Assembly (NCBI RefSeq): GCF_900142395.1
Contig: NZ_FRAS01000009.1
Coordinates: 99,034-163,033, forward strand
DNA: 64,000 bases
Origin: Hymenobacter psychrotolerans DSM 18569
GTDB taxonomy: Bacteria; Bacteroidota; Bacteroidia; Cytophagales; Hymenobacteraceae
Direction of reading: 5' to 3'
Position numbers and translations under genes: made by a program. Each line of letters starts with the position of its first letter. Positions within the stretch are counted from its first letter, which is position 1. Under the pieces are notes generated by a model. It ran no database searches. It was given only the letters and a program-made list of their open reading frames with translations, and was not told where the DNA came from. Below are positions 33,385 through 41,730 of the stretch, piece after piece.

Positions 33385-33453
33385 CCGCAGCGGCAGCGGC
33401 GCATTTCTTCCCAACTACTTGTTGGCGGCTTCTGTCTGCTGGCTCCTGTGGCG

Positions 33454-33461
33454 TACCTTTG
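33454..33461 (+). promoter_or_regulatory. -7 promoter element of the ABC-F gene (leaderless)
   Basis: TACCTTTG is a perfect -7 box and ends only four bases before the ATG at 33466. Transcription should begin at or beside the start codon, so the mRNA would be leaderless. The in-frame GTG at 33448 lies upstream of the box and is excluded as a start. Confidence 0.6.
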
Positions 33462-33465
33462 CGGT

Positions 33466-35364
33466 ATGAATTTGCTGTCTGCTGAGAATCTATCAAAGAA
33501 CTATGCCGACCGGTGGCTTTTCCGGGAACTGAATTTTGGCCTGCTACAGGGCCAGCGCGTGGGCCTGGTGGGCATCAACGGCTCCGGCAAAACCACGCTG
33601 CTGAAGATTCTGGCGGGCATAGAGCCGCCCGATACCGGCAGCGTCAGCACCCGCAAAGACACGCGCGTGGCCTTTCTGGGCCAGCAGCCGGTGTTCGATG
33701 AAACGCTGACCGTGGAAGAAACCATCTTCGCCAGCCAGAACGATACGCTGGCCGCCATCCGCGACTACGAGCACGTAGTAAACGACCCCAACCATAAGCC
33801 CGCCGACCTGCAGCGCGTGATGGAGCTGATGGACTCCTACAATGCCTGGGACTACGAGTCGCAGGTGCAGCAGATTCTGGGTAAGCTGGGCATTCTGGGC
33901 GAGCTGCTGCAGCGCAACGTAGGCAAGCTTTCGGGCGGGCAGCGCAAGCGCGTGGCCCTGGCCCGCGTGCTGATTGAGGAGCCCGACGTGCTGATCCTCG
34001 ACGAACCAACCAACCATCTGGACCTGGCCACCATCGAGTGGCTGGAAAACCGGCTGGCCTCCCCTTCCCTTACCCTGCTCATGGTGACCCACGACCGGTA
34101 CTTCCTGGACCGGGTGGCCAACGAAATTGTGGAGCTGGACGGCGGCCGCGTGCACCGCTACCAGGGCAACTACGCTTACTTCGTGGAGAAGAAGGCCGAG
34201 CGGGAGCAGATGGAAACCGCCGAGGTGGAAAAGGCGCGCAACCTGCTGCGCAAGGAGCTGGAATGGATGCGCCGCCAGCCCCAGGCCCGTGGCACCAAGC
34301 AAAAAGCCCGCATCGACGCCTTCTACGAAACCCAGGAAAAGGCCCGCACCAAAATCAAGGGCCCGGAAATGGAGCTGTCGGTGAAAACCACGCGCCAGGG
34401 TGGCAAAATCATTGAGGTAGAGCACCTAAGCAAGAAGTTCGGCGACAAAGTAGTGCTCGACGACTTCAGCTACGTGTTCAAGAAAAAGGACCGGATTGGC
34501 CTGGTGGGCCCCAACGGCGCGGGCAAGTCCACGCTGCTCAACATGCTCACCAAGCAGCTCGCCCCCGACTCCGGCACCGTAGACGCGGGCCAGACCACCG
34601 TGTTCGGCTACTACACTCAGACGGAGCTGCAGTTCGACCCTTCGCAGCGCGTGATTGATATTGTGAAGGAAGTAGCCGAGGTGATTGAGCTGGCCGATGG
34701 CAGCGTAGTGACGGCCTCGCAGTTTCTGCAGCACTTCCAGTTTCCGCCGGCCCAGCAGTATACGCTGGTCAGCAAGCTGAGCGGGGGTGAAAAGCGCCGG
34801 CTGCAGCTGCTGCGGGTTCTTATCAAGAATCCCAACTTCCTGATTCTCGACGAACCGACCAACGACCTCGACATCATCACGCTCAATATTCTGGAGGATT
34901 TCCTGCTCCAGTTTACGGGCTGCCTCATCATTGTGAGCCACGACCGGTACTTTATGGATGCGCTGGTGGAGCAGGTGTTTGCGCTGGAGCCGGGCGGCAA
35001 AATCCGGCAGTTCCCCGGCAACTACACCGACTACCGCGAGTGGCTGCAGGAACAACCCGCCGACAATGCCGCCCGTGATGCCGAAAAGGCCCTGAAATCA
35101 GTAAACCAGGCTTCGGCCACTACCGCTCCGGCGGCCCCGGCACCCGCTAAGCGCAAGGCCAGCTTCGCGGAAAAGAAGGAATACGAGCAGCTGGAGAAGG
35201 ACCTGGAACAGCTCGAAAGCCAGAAACAGGACCTCATCGGGAAGCTGAATGCCGGCACCGGCTCCCATACGGAGCTGGCCGACTGGGCCGCTCAGCTCAA
35301 GCGCACTGACGCCGACCTCGACACGAAAGGGGAACGGTGGCTGGAACTGGCGGACCTGATGTAA
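33466..35364 (+). CDS. uup: ABC-F family ATPase, Uup-like
   Basis: ABC-F proteins have two ATPase domains and no membrane part; they act on the ribosome or on DNA intermediates. The 632-residue protein has Walker A motifs GINGSGKTT (first domain) and GPNGAGKST (second), signature sequences LSGGQRKRVALARVL and LSGGEKRRLQLLRVL, Walker B LILDEPTNHLDL and LILDEPTNDLDI, the inter-domain linker rich in Glu and Arg (EKARNLLRKELEWMRRQPQA), and a C-terminal coiled coil (EYEQLEKDLEQLESQKQDL, about 565-632). Length and the C-terminal coiled coil fit Uup (E. coli 635 residues), a factor linked to transposon precise excision and ribosome assembly. The start is fixed by the -7 box four bases upstream. Confidence 0.88.
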   Translation: MNLLSAENLSKNYADRWLFRELNFGLLQGQRVGLVGINGSGKTTLLKILAGIEPPDTGSVSTRKDTRVAFLGQQPVFDETLTVEETIFASQNDTLAAIRDYEHVVNDPNHKPADLQRVMELMDSYNAWDYESQVQQILGKLGILGELLQRNVGKLSGGQRKRVALARVLIEEPDVLILDEPTNHLDLATIEWLENRLASPSLTLLMVTHDRYFLDRVANEIVELDGGRVHRYQGNYAYFVEKKAEREQMETAEVEKARNLLRKELEWMRRQPQARGTKQKARIDAFYETQEKARTKIKGPEMELSVKTTRQGGKIIEVEHLSKKFGDKVVLDDFSYVFKKKDRIGLVGPNGAGKSTLLNMLTKQLAPDSGTVDAGQTTVFGYYTQTELQFDPSQRVIDIVKEVAEVIELADGSVVTASQFLQHFQFPPAQQYTLVSKLSGGEKRRLQLLRVLIKNPNFLILDEPTNDLDIITLNILEDFLLQFTGCLIIVSHDRYFMDALVEQVFALEPGGKIRQFPGNYTDYREWLQEQPADNAARDAEKALKSVNQASATTAPAAPAPAKRKASFAEKKEYEQLEKDLEQLESQKQDLIGKLNAGTGSHTELADWAAQLKRTDADLDTKGERWLELADLM

Positions 35365-35378
35365 ACCGGCCAAAGCCA

Positions 35379-35425
35379 AAACATAAAAGCGGCCACCCGA
35401 AATTCGGGTGGCCGCTTTTATGTTT
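35379..35425. terminator. Bidirectional terminator
   Basis: A perfect 23-bp stem (AAACATAAAAGCGGCCACCC onward) with a one-base centre lies between the convergent ABC-F gene (stop 35364) and the minus-strand lipoprotein gene (stop 35441). T-rich arms occur on both strands. Confidence 0.92.
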
Positions 35426-35440
35426 CGGGTGATGCAGCTC

Positions 35441-36211
35441 CTACAGTACGCCGGGGCGCTGCACAAACGTGAACGTGACGGGCCGCTCGTTGAAGAACAC
35501 CACCATGCGCAGCTGGTGGGCGCCATCGGAGCGGGGGAAATGCACCTGCCCGGTGACGTACTGGCGCGCAGGCAGCAGCGTTTTGCGCAGCGCCACCGAC
35601 TCCATGTGTTGCTTCTGGTCGTAGAGCACATCGGCCTGCTGGGCGTACTGCTCGCGCTGGTCCGCCAGAAATGCCTCGTCGGAGGCATGACGCTGCTCGC
35701 GCTCCGCTACCTGCTGGTCGGTTTCCTTTTTCGTAATCGTGGATACGTTTTCCGCAATGTGCGTGGCACTGGTCACCAGCTCCAGCCAGCCGCCGCCCTG
35801 GGCCCGGTTGGCCTGCTTATCGAGGCGCTTGGCCAGCAGCTGCAGGCGGGCTTCCGGGTCGAGGGCCGGCACGCGGGCCGGTTCCAGCACTGCCGCCGCC
35901 CCCGAAACCACAGTGTCCGGCGCGTCGGAGTAGAGCGGGGTGTAGTAGAAGGTTTCGGGCGCTATCAGTACCGGGCGGGTGGAGCTGTTGTTCACTTCCA
36001 CCTCAAATACGAGTTCTTTCTCTTCGTACCGGATAAAGCCCAGCCGCACCTCCACGCTGTCCTCCGGCCGGGCACTCAGGCTGGCAGGATGGCCGTTCAC
36101 GCTCGGGCCGTTGGGGCGGCTGGGGGCCATAGTCAGCAGATAGGACGGGCCGCAGCCACTAAACAGGGTGCTTATTCCGAGCACACAGGCAACAAGTATA
36201 GGTTGACGCAT
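35441..36211 (-). CDS. Uncharacterised lipoprotein with coiled coil (256 aa)
   Basis: I do not recognise the family. The 256-residue protein has a lipoprotein signal with FSGC (Cys20), a beta-rich middle (EVRLGFIRYEEKELVFEVEV, PVLIAPETFYY), a charged coiled-coil region (ETDQQVAEREQRHASDEAFL, about 160-205) and a beta C-terminus (GQVHFPRSDGAHQLRMVVFF). The pattern of a beta sandwich interrupted by a coiled coil resembles envelope lipoproteins of unknown role. It has its own terminator shared with the convergent ABC-F gene. Confidence 0.75.
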   Translation of the reverse strand: MRQPILVACVLGISTLFSGCGPSYLLTMAPSRPNGPSVNGHPASLSARPEDSVEVRLGFIRYEEKELVFEVEVNNSSTRPVLIAPETFYYTPLYSDAPDTVVSGAAAVLEPARVPALDPEARLQLLAKRLDKQANRAQGGGWLELVTSATHIAENVSTITKKETDQQVAEREQRHASDEAFLADQREQYAQQADVLYDQKQHMESVALRKTLLPARQYVTGQVHFPRSDGAHQLRMVVFFNERPVTFTFVQRPGVL

Positions 36212-36284
36212 ATGAGGTAATTTGTGGGTGTTTTACCGGGTCTTCCGGCGCCGGGCGCTAGCTCCCGGGAGTACCTTCCGCCGG

Positions 36285-36632
36285 TTACAGCTCGTCCGGC
36301 AGAGTGAATTCCGCTTCTACAGCTTTTGTGCCAAAAGCCCACACCCGCCGCACCGCCGCCAGCGGTAGTGCGCCAAACACGTGCGCGAAATGCTGCTGCC
36401 GGCGCTCCACCCACTCCCGCTCTACCTGCACGCCGGCGGCCGCCAGCGCCGGCTCATCCACTTCCAGCAAGTACAGCCCGGCACAACCCGCGTAATAGAG
36501 CCGGGCCGTTTCCAGAATCCGGCTTTTTTCTGAGCAGTGAATAAACCCCTCGGCCGCCAAATCCGGGCTGGCGAAGAACCCGTTCTGCTGCGCTTGCTGC
36601 CAATCAGCCGAGTTCGTAATTCGATAGAGCAT
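36285..36632 (-). CDS. DUF952 family protein
   Basis: A 115-residue DUF952 protein: the opening MLYRITNSADWQQAQQNGFF, the centre FIHCSEKSRILETARLYY and the LYLLEVDEPAL strand are typical. DUF952 proteins have an ADP-ribosyltransferase-like/RNA-ligase-like small fold and are often fused to or next to metabolic enzymes; no activity is established. It lies between a lipoprotein gene and a small hypothetical gene, all on the minus strand with separate terminators. Confidence 0.85.
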   Translation of the reverse strand: MLYRITNSADWQQAQQNGFFASPDLAAEGFIHCSEKSRILETARLYYAGCAGLYLLEVDEPALAAAGVQVEREWVERRQQHFAHVFGALPLAAVRRVWAFGTKAVEAEFTLPDEL

Positions 36633-36653
36633 ACACGTAAGAAACAGGAAAGC

Positions 36654-36700
36654 AAAAACCCCGCGCCGCCCCGAGCACTAACACTCAGCACGGCGCGGGG
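36654..36700 (-). terminator. Terminator after the 129-aa gene
   Basis: CCCCGCGCCG pairs with CGGCGCGGGG around a 22-base loop, followed by TTTTTG on the minus strand, between the genes at 36733 (upstream) and 36632 (downstream). Confidence 0.8.
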
Positions 36701-36732
36701 CCTGTAATCGGTGAGGTTGGCTTCAGCCTAGA

Positions 36733-37122
36733 TTAGCTGGCCTTCCAGAGCTCCTGCTGCACGGTTTTGCCCACCGTCAGCATGATGCGCGTGGGGTTGG
36801 GCACGAGCGTGATACGGGCTTCTTTGCCGGGATACTTCTCGGAGTCTACCCACACGCCTTCTTTGGGCGAGGGTGTACCGCCGGTGCTGGAGGGCAGATA
36901 AGCCGTGGGCAGCAGCACGTCGGTATCGGAGTTGAGCTCGGAATGCACTTTGTCGAGGGCCGCTTCCAGGAACGTGCCGTACTCTTCGTTGAAATCGTCT
37001 TCCAGGTCGTGCAGTTCCTCTTCCACGTCATCGTAGCGGGTATCATCGTACGACATGTCGTGCAGGACCTGCTTTTTCTCAATCAGGGTAACGAGGGCGC
37101 GGTTCAGCTCTTCCAGATTCAT
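36733..37122 (-). CDS. Uncharacterised acidic protein (129 aa)
   Basis: A soluble protein of no recognised family. The N-terminal 60 residues are an acidic helical hairpin (LVTLIEKKQVLHDMSYDD, DVEEELHDLEDDFNEEYGTF), the rest a beta-rich domain (DVLLPTAYLPSS, ARITLVPNPTRIMLTVG). The ATG at 37122 is preferred; another in-frame ATG lies 12 bases upstream at 37134. Followed by a strong terminator, so it is probably monocistronic. Confidence 0.72.
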   Translation of the reverse strand: MNLEELNRALVTLIEKKQVLHDMSYDDTRYDDVEEELHDLEDDFNEEYGTFLEAALDKVHSELNSDTDVLLPTAYLPSSTGGTPSPKEGVWVDSEKYPGKEARITLVPNPTRIMLTVGKTVQQELWKAS

Positions 37123-37381
37123 AAGGGTAAGCATTGAGTTAGGCTACAAAGGTGAACAGGAATCGGCAGTTTCGTGCGCCGTTTCTGCTCCCGCCTCAAT
37201 TTTACGAAGAATGAAGCACTCCGTATCGGCAGCCCCCCCCCGATTTGTCAGGCTCTGCCTCCGGCCAGGCTGCCAACGGTATCCGTCGAAATCGTCGGGA
37301 CGGGTTCGGGCAGGGAATCATTTCTGCTAAAACACTATTTTTACCCACACATCCACACGTACCACCCCATTCTTCTCGCCC

Positions 37382-38515
37382 ATGCAAACCATGACCTCGC
37401 CGGCCGTGCAGGCCCAGCCCGCCCAGGACTTCCTGCCCCTCAACGGTACCGATTATATCGAGTTTTACGTCGGCAACGCCAAGCAGTCGGCTTACTACTA
37501 CCAAGCGGCGTTTGGCTTTGAGCTGGTAGCCTACGCCGGCCCCGAAACCGGGGTGCGCGACCGGGCCAGCTACGTGTTGCAGCAAAACAAAATCCGCTTT
37601 GTACTCACCACCTCGCTGCTGCCCGACTCCGACATTACGCGGCACGTGGCCCAGCACGGCGACGGCGTGAAGGTGATGGCGCTGTGGGTAGACGATGCCC
37701 GCAAATCATTCGATGAAACCACCAAGCGCGGCGCCAAAGTGGCTTTCGAGCCTTATACTATTGAGGACGAAAACGGCTCCGTAACGCTGGCCGGCATCTA
37801 TACCTACGGCGAAACGGTGCACACGTTTGTGGAGCGCAGCAACTACAACGGCCCCTTTATGCCCGGCTTCGTGGCCAAAACCAGCAACGTGCCGCAGGGC
37901 GCGCCGGTAGGCCTGGAAGTGGTAGACCACTGCGTAGGCAACGTGGGCTGGGGCGAGATGAACCAGTGGGTGAAGTTCTACGAGGACGTGCTGGGCTTCA
38001 AGCTGCTCATCACCTTCGACGACGACGATATCAGCACCGAGTACTCGGCCCTGATGAGCAAGGTGGTGAGCAACGGCAACGGCTTCGTGAAATTCCCCAT
38101 CAACGAGCCCGCCGAAGGCAAGAAGAAAAGCCAGATTGAGGAGTACCTCGACTTCTACCACTCGCCGGGCGTGCAGCACATGGCCCTCATCACCAACGAC
38201 ATCCGCACGACCGTAACCGAGCTGCGCCGCCGCGGCGTGGAGTTCCTGTCGGTGCCCGGCACCTACTACGACGACCTGCTGGAGCGCATCGGCCACATCG
38301 ATGAGGATCTGGAGTCCATCAAGGCCCTGAACCTGCTCGTGGACCGCGACGAGGAAGGCTACCTGCTCCAGATTTTCACCAAGCCCGTGGAAGACCGCCC
38401 CACCGTGTTCTTCGAAATCATTCAGCGCAAAGGTGCCAAGAGCTTCGGCAAAGGCAACTTCAAGGCCCTGTTTGAGGCCATTGAGCGCGAGCAGGACCTG
38501 CGCGGCAACCTGTAG
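37382..38515 (+). CDS. hppD: 4-hydroxyphenylpyruvate dioxygenase
   Basis: The Fe(II) enzyme turns 4-hydroxyphenylpyruvate into homogentisate in tyrosine breakdown. The 377-residue two-lobe VOC protein has the iron ligands H183 (VVDHCVGNV), H266 (GVQHMALITND) and E345 (VFFEIIQRKGAKSFG), at the usual spacing, and the C-terminal GKGNFKALFEAIEREQ helix that closes the active site. Full length. The neighbouring genes are unrelated, so other tyrosine-degradation genes must be elsewhere. A canonical terminator follows. The start could also be the ATG nine bases downstream. Confidence 0.95.
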   Translation: MQTMTSPAVQAQPAQDFLPLNGTDYIEFYVGNAKQSAYYYQAAFGFELVAYAGPETGVRDRASYVLQQNKIRFVLTTSLLPDSDITRHVAQHGDGVKVMALWVDDARKSFDETTKRGAKVAFEPYTIEDENGSVTLAGIYTYGETVHTFVERSNYNGPFMPGFVAKTSNVPQGAPVGLEVVDHCVGNVGWGEMNQWVKFYEDVLGFKLLITFDDDDISTEYSALMSKVVSNGNGFVKFPINEPAEGKKKSQIEEYLDFYHSPGVQHMALITNDIRTTVTELRRRGVEFLSVPGTYYDDLLERIGHIDEDLESIKALNLLVDRDEEGYLLQIFTKPVEDRPTVFFEIIQRKGAKSFGKGNFKALFEAIEREQDLRGNL

Positions 38516-38532
38516 GCAGCACACACCCGTTC

Positions 38533-38577
38533 TACTTCCCCGAACTGCAACCCGCAGCTCGGGGAAGTATTTTTTTG
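38533..38577 (+). terminator. Intrinsic terminator of hppD
   Basis: TACTTCCCCGA pairs with TCGGGGAAGTA around a 16-base loop and is followed by seven Ts, 17 bases past the hppD stop. Confidence 0.9.
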
Positions 38578-38727
38578 TGGCAGCCCCCGGCCGCGGGCCT
38601 GCAGTCCGGTCTGCAGTGCTTGGCCGGAGCCCCGGCGGCAATTCGTACGAGCCCTGCTGTTTCCGGCGAAAACCTGTTTTCTTTACCGCCCGTTCTTTAC
38701 CGTTTTAGACTTTATTTCCCCTCTGGC

Positions 38728-40464
38728 ATGGCCCTTTCCCCCGACATTCAACAGAAAATAACTACCTGGCTTGGCGCTGGCTACGATGCCGAAACGCAGG
38801 CCGAAATCCGGGCGCTTCAGGCCCAGAACCAGGACGACTTTCTGTCGGATGCCTTCTACCGCAACCTCGAATTCGGGACGGGCGGGCTGCGCGGCATTAT
38901 GGGGCCGGGCTCCAACCGCATGAACCGCTACACGCTGGGCATGGCCGCCCAGGGCCTGAGCAACTACCTGCTGCAGCAGTTTCCCGGCCAGGAAGTGAAG
39001 GTGGCCGTGGCGCACGACTCGCGCAACAACAGCCGCGCCTTTGCCCAGCTCGTGTCCGATATTTTCTCGGCCAACGGCCTGACCGTGTATCTGTTTGAAG
39101 CTCTGCGCCCTACCCCGGAGCTGTCGTTTACCATCCGCCACCTGGGCTGCCAGAGCGGCTGCGTTATCACGGCCTCCCACAACCCCAAGGAGTACAACGG
39201 CTTCAAAGTATACTGGAACGACGGCGCGCAGGTAGTGGCCCCGCACGACCAGAACATCATCCGAGAGGTAGAGGCCATTCAGTCGGTGCAGGAAGTAAAA
39301 TTCCAGGCCGATGCGTCGCGCATTCACCTTATCGGGGCCGAAGTAGACGCTGCGTATCTGGCCAAGGTGAAAGAGCTGTGCATCAACCCGGCCGCCATCC
39401 AGCGCCAGCACGACCTGAAAATCGTGTACACGCCCATTCACGGCACGGGCATCACGCTGGTGCCGCAGGCATTGGCGCAGTTGGGCTTCACCAACGTCTC
39501 GGTAGTAGAGGCGCAGGCCGCGCCCGACGGCAACTTCCCCACCGTCCTCTCGCCCAACCCCGAAGAGCAGGTTGCCATGCAGATGGCCCTCGACCAAGCC
39601 AAAGCCCTGGACGCCGACATCGTGCTGGCTACTGACCCCGACTCCGACCGGGTGGGTGTTGCGGTGAAGAATATGCAGGGCGAGTGGGTGCTCGTGAACG
39701 GCAACCAAACCGCCGCGCTGCTCACCTACTATCTGCTCTCGGCGCGGCAGCAGGCGGGCAAGATGACGGAGCAGGACTTCATCGTGTATACCATCGTGAC
39801 CAGCGAGGTGCTCGGCGACATTGCCCGTTCCTACGGCGTGAAAAGCTACCAGACCCTGACCGGCTTCAAATACATTGCGGGCCTGATTCGGGAGCTGGAA
39901 GGCAACGCCACCTACATCGGGGGCGGCGAGGAAAGCTACGGCTTCATGATCGGGGACTTCGTGCGCGACAAGGATGCCATTTCGGCCTGCGCGCTGCTGG
40001 CCGAAATGGCGGCCGTAGCCAAAGACAACGGCCGCACGCTCTACCAGGAAATGACCCAGATGTACGCCCAGTTCGGCCTCTACCAGGAGCACCTGATTTC
40101 GCTCACCAAGAAAGGCCAGCGCGGCGCCGAGGAAATTCAGGAAATGATGGCCGGCCTGCGGGCCACACCGCCTGCCACCATTGCCGGCCAGCCCGTGGTA
40201 GAGCTGCGCGACTACAAAACCGGCGTCATCCGGGACCTGCGCACCGGCCTGGAGCAGCCCACCGGCCTGGAAAGCAGCAACGTGCTCCAGTTTATTCTGG
40301 AAGACGGCAGCAAGATTTCGGCCCGCCCTTCCGGCACGGAGCCCAAAATCAAGTTCTATTTCAGCGTGAAGCAGCCCCTGAAATCCGTGGTGGACTTCGA
40401 CCTAGCCTCGCGCCTGGCCAATGAAAAGATTCAGGCCATCATTGAGGATATGCAGTTGAAATAG
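38728..40464 (+). CDS. Phosphoglucomutase/phosphomannomutase (alpha-D-phosphohexomutase)
   Basis: The enzyme moves phosphate between C1 and C6 of hexoses. The 578-residue protein has the family order: FGTGGLRGIMGPGSNRMN near the N-terminus, the phosphoserine loop with S150 in TASHNPKEYNG, the metal loop DPDSDRVGV, the sugar-recognition GGEESYGF and the phosphate-binding RPSGTEPKIKFY near the C-terminus. Length (about 580) and the N-terminal extension fit the PGM2-like group found in Bacteroidota and Firmicutes. Start at 38728 chosen as the first ATG that gives the domain its normal N-terminus. A weak GC hairpin (40489-40517) follows without a T run. Confidence 0.93.
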   Translation: MALSPDIQQKITTWLGAGYDAETQAEIRALQAQNQDDFLSDAFYRNLEFGTGGLRGIMGPGSNRMNRYTLGMAAQGLSNYLLQQFPGQEVKVAVAHDSRNNSRAFAQLVSDIFSANGLTVYLFEALRPTPELSFTIRHLGCQSGCVITASHNPKEYNGFKVYWNDGAQVVAPHDQNIIREVEAIQSVQEVKFQADASRIHLIGAEVDAAYLAKVKELCINPAAIQRQHDLKIVYTPIHGTGITLVPQALAQLGFTNVSVVEAQAAPDGNFPTVLSPNPEEQVAMQMALDQAKALDADIVLATDPDSDRVGVAVKNMQGEWVLVNGNQTAALLTYYLLSARQQAGKMTEQDFIVYTIVTSEVLGDIARSYGVKSYQTLTGFKYIAGLIRELEGNATYIGGGEESYGFMIGDFVRDKDAISACALLAEMAAVAKDNGRTLYQEMTQMYAQFGLYQEHLISLTKKGQRGAEEIQEMMAGLRATPPATIAGQPVVELRDYKTGVIRDLRTGLEQPTGLESSNVLQFILEDGSKISARPSGTEPKIKFYFSVKQPLKSVVDFDLASRLANEKIQAIIEDMQLK

Positions 40465-40592
40465 AACTGCTTTATTTAATAGGTCCCGAGGGCCTGGGCC
40501 GCATACGCTCAGGCCCTTGCTGTGTTGCAGCATTGTACCAAGCTCACTGCTGCAGCTGCTTACGTGTCTGATTATCTGTTTGCTATTCCTCC

Positions 40593-41705
40593 ATGCGTCG
40601 CTTCTACACTGCGCTGATTTTTCTGTTCGGCAGTCTTACCTCCCAGGCCCAGGGCCTGCCCGGCTACCTTATCACGCTGGCCGGCGACACCGTTTCGGGC
40701 TCTATTGCAGATGCTACCTCGCACCTGCTTTTCTATGAACAGCCCAACACAGAAGCCCGCAAGGTGTGGCCGAAGCAGGTGCGAGGCTACGGCCTGCGGG
40801 GCCGCACAGCCGTCCGCAGCCGCCCCGTGCGCCTGGCCACCGGAGCCGATTCTATGCAGTTTGTGCGGCCCGTGCAGATAGGCAAAGCCAGCCTGTATTC
40901 CTACACCCACGACCAGGGGCTCCTGCTGCTGCCGCCCGCCACTGATACGCTCTACGAACTCACGGCCGCTAACTGGCGCGTACTCTTCAACCGGCACCTG
41001 CACGACTGCCCTACCATGGACTACACCAGCTGGCAAATGGTCCAACTCCCGTTTACGGATAAAAACATCCGGCAAACCATCGTTCACTACAGCCAATGCC
41101 TGGGCCCCGAAGGACAGCCGAAAGCCGAGCCGCAGCCGGGCATATGGCGGCATGGCCTGGGCGTGCGCACGGGTGCTTACTTCGGAGGTGTGCAAAAAAA
41201 CAGCCTGAAAGGCCGGGGCTACCTGGCCGGGCTGGAATGGACTGCCGTACGGGCCAGCGGGTGGCAAATGAGCCTGCTGGGGGCCTACAGCCGGTATACG
41301 ATGGCAGCGGAATCGTATTCTTTCATCGGTACTGGAGGCATCCAAACCGATGTGCAGAACCAGATTCGCCACCATTGGCTGACGCTTGACTTGTCTTTTG
41401 GGCAGCGCATCGGCCGGCCAAACCGCCTGAATCTGTACCTGGGCGGCAACATCGGCACCTTCTACGGGATGGCGCAGTCGGAAGAATACCAGGAGCGGCC
41501 AACCGGCAGCAACGTCCCTTTTCAGACGAAGTATACCACTACCTCAACCGGCGGTCTGGCGCCTTATCTTGCCTGCAGCGGCGGCGTGATATGGCCGATA
41601 AGCCCCAAGCACGAAGTACGGCTTCTGGGCACCTACCAGTACTTTCCCGGTGACACCCAGGGGATGATAGGCGGGCAGGCAGCTTACACACTGTTCTGGA
41701 AATAG
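40593..41705 (+). CDS. Putative outer-membrane beta-barrel protein (370 aa)
   Basis: Unrecognised at family level. A signal peptide (1-20, ending LTSQAQ) precedes an N-terminal part (about 20-170) beginning PGYLITLAGDTVSGSI, a motif seen in many uncharacterised Bacteroidota proteins, and a C-terminal part (about 190-370) of alternating aromatic strands (GVRTGAYFGGVQ, LGAYSRYTMAA, LNLYLGGNIGTFYG, VRLLGTYQYFPG, ending YTLFWK), which resembles an eight-stranded barrel ending in an aromatic residue. It probably resides in the outer membrane. It is convergent with the UbiB-like gene, 25 bases apart. Confidence 0.75.
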   Translation: MRRFYTALIFLFGSLTSQAQGLPGYLITLAGDTVSGSIADATSHLLFYEQPNTEARKVWPKQVRGYGLRGRTAVRSRPVRLATGADSMQFVRPVQIGKASLYSYTHDQGLLLLPPATDTLYELTAANWRVLFNRHLHDCPTMDYTSWQMVQLPFTDKNIRQTIVHYSQCLGPEGQPKAEPQPGIWRHGLGVRTGAYFGGVQKNSLKGRGYLAGLEWTAVRASGWQMSLLGAYSRYTMAAESYSFIGTGGIQTDVQNQIRHHWLTLDLSFGQRIGRPNRLNLYLGGNIGTFYGMAQSEEYQERPTGSNVPFQTKYTTTSTGGLAPYLACSGGVIWPISPKHEVRLLGTYQYFPGDTQGMIGGQAAYTLFWK

Positions 41706-41730
41706 CCACCTGCGCAAGCTGGGCAGTCTA

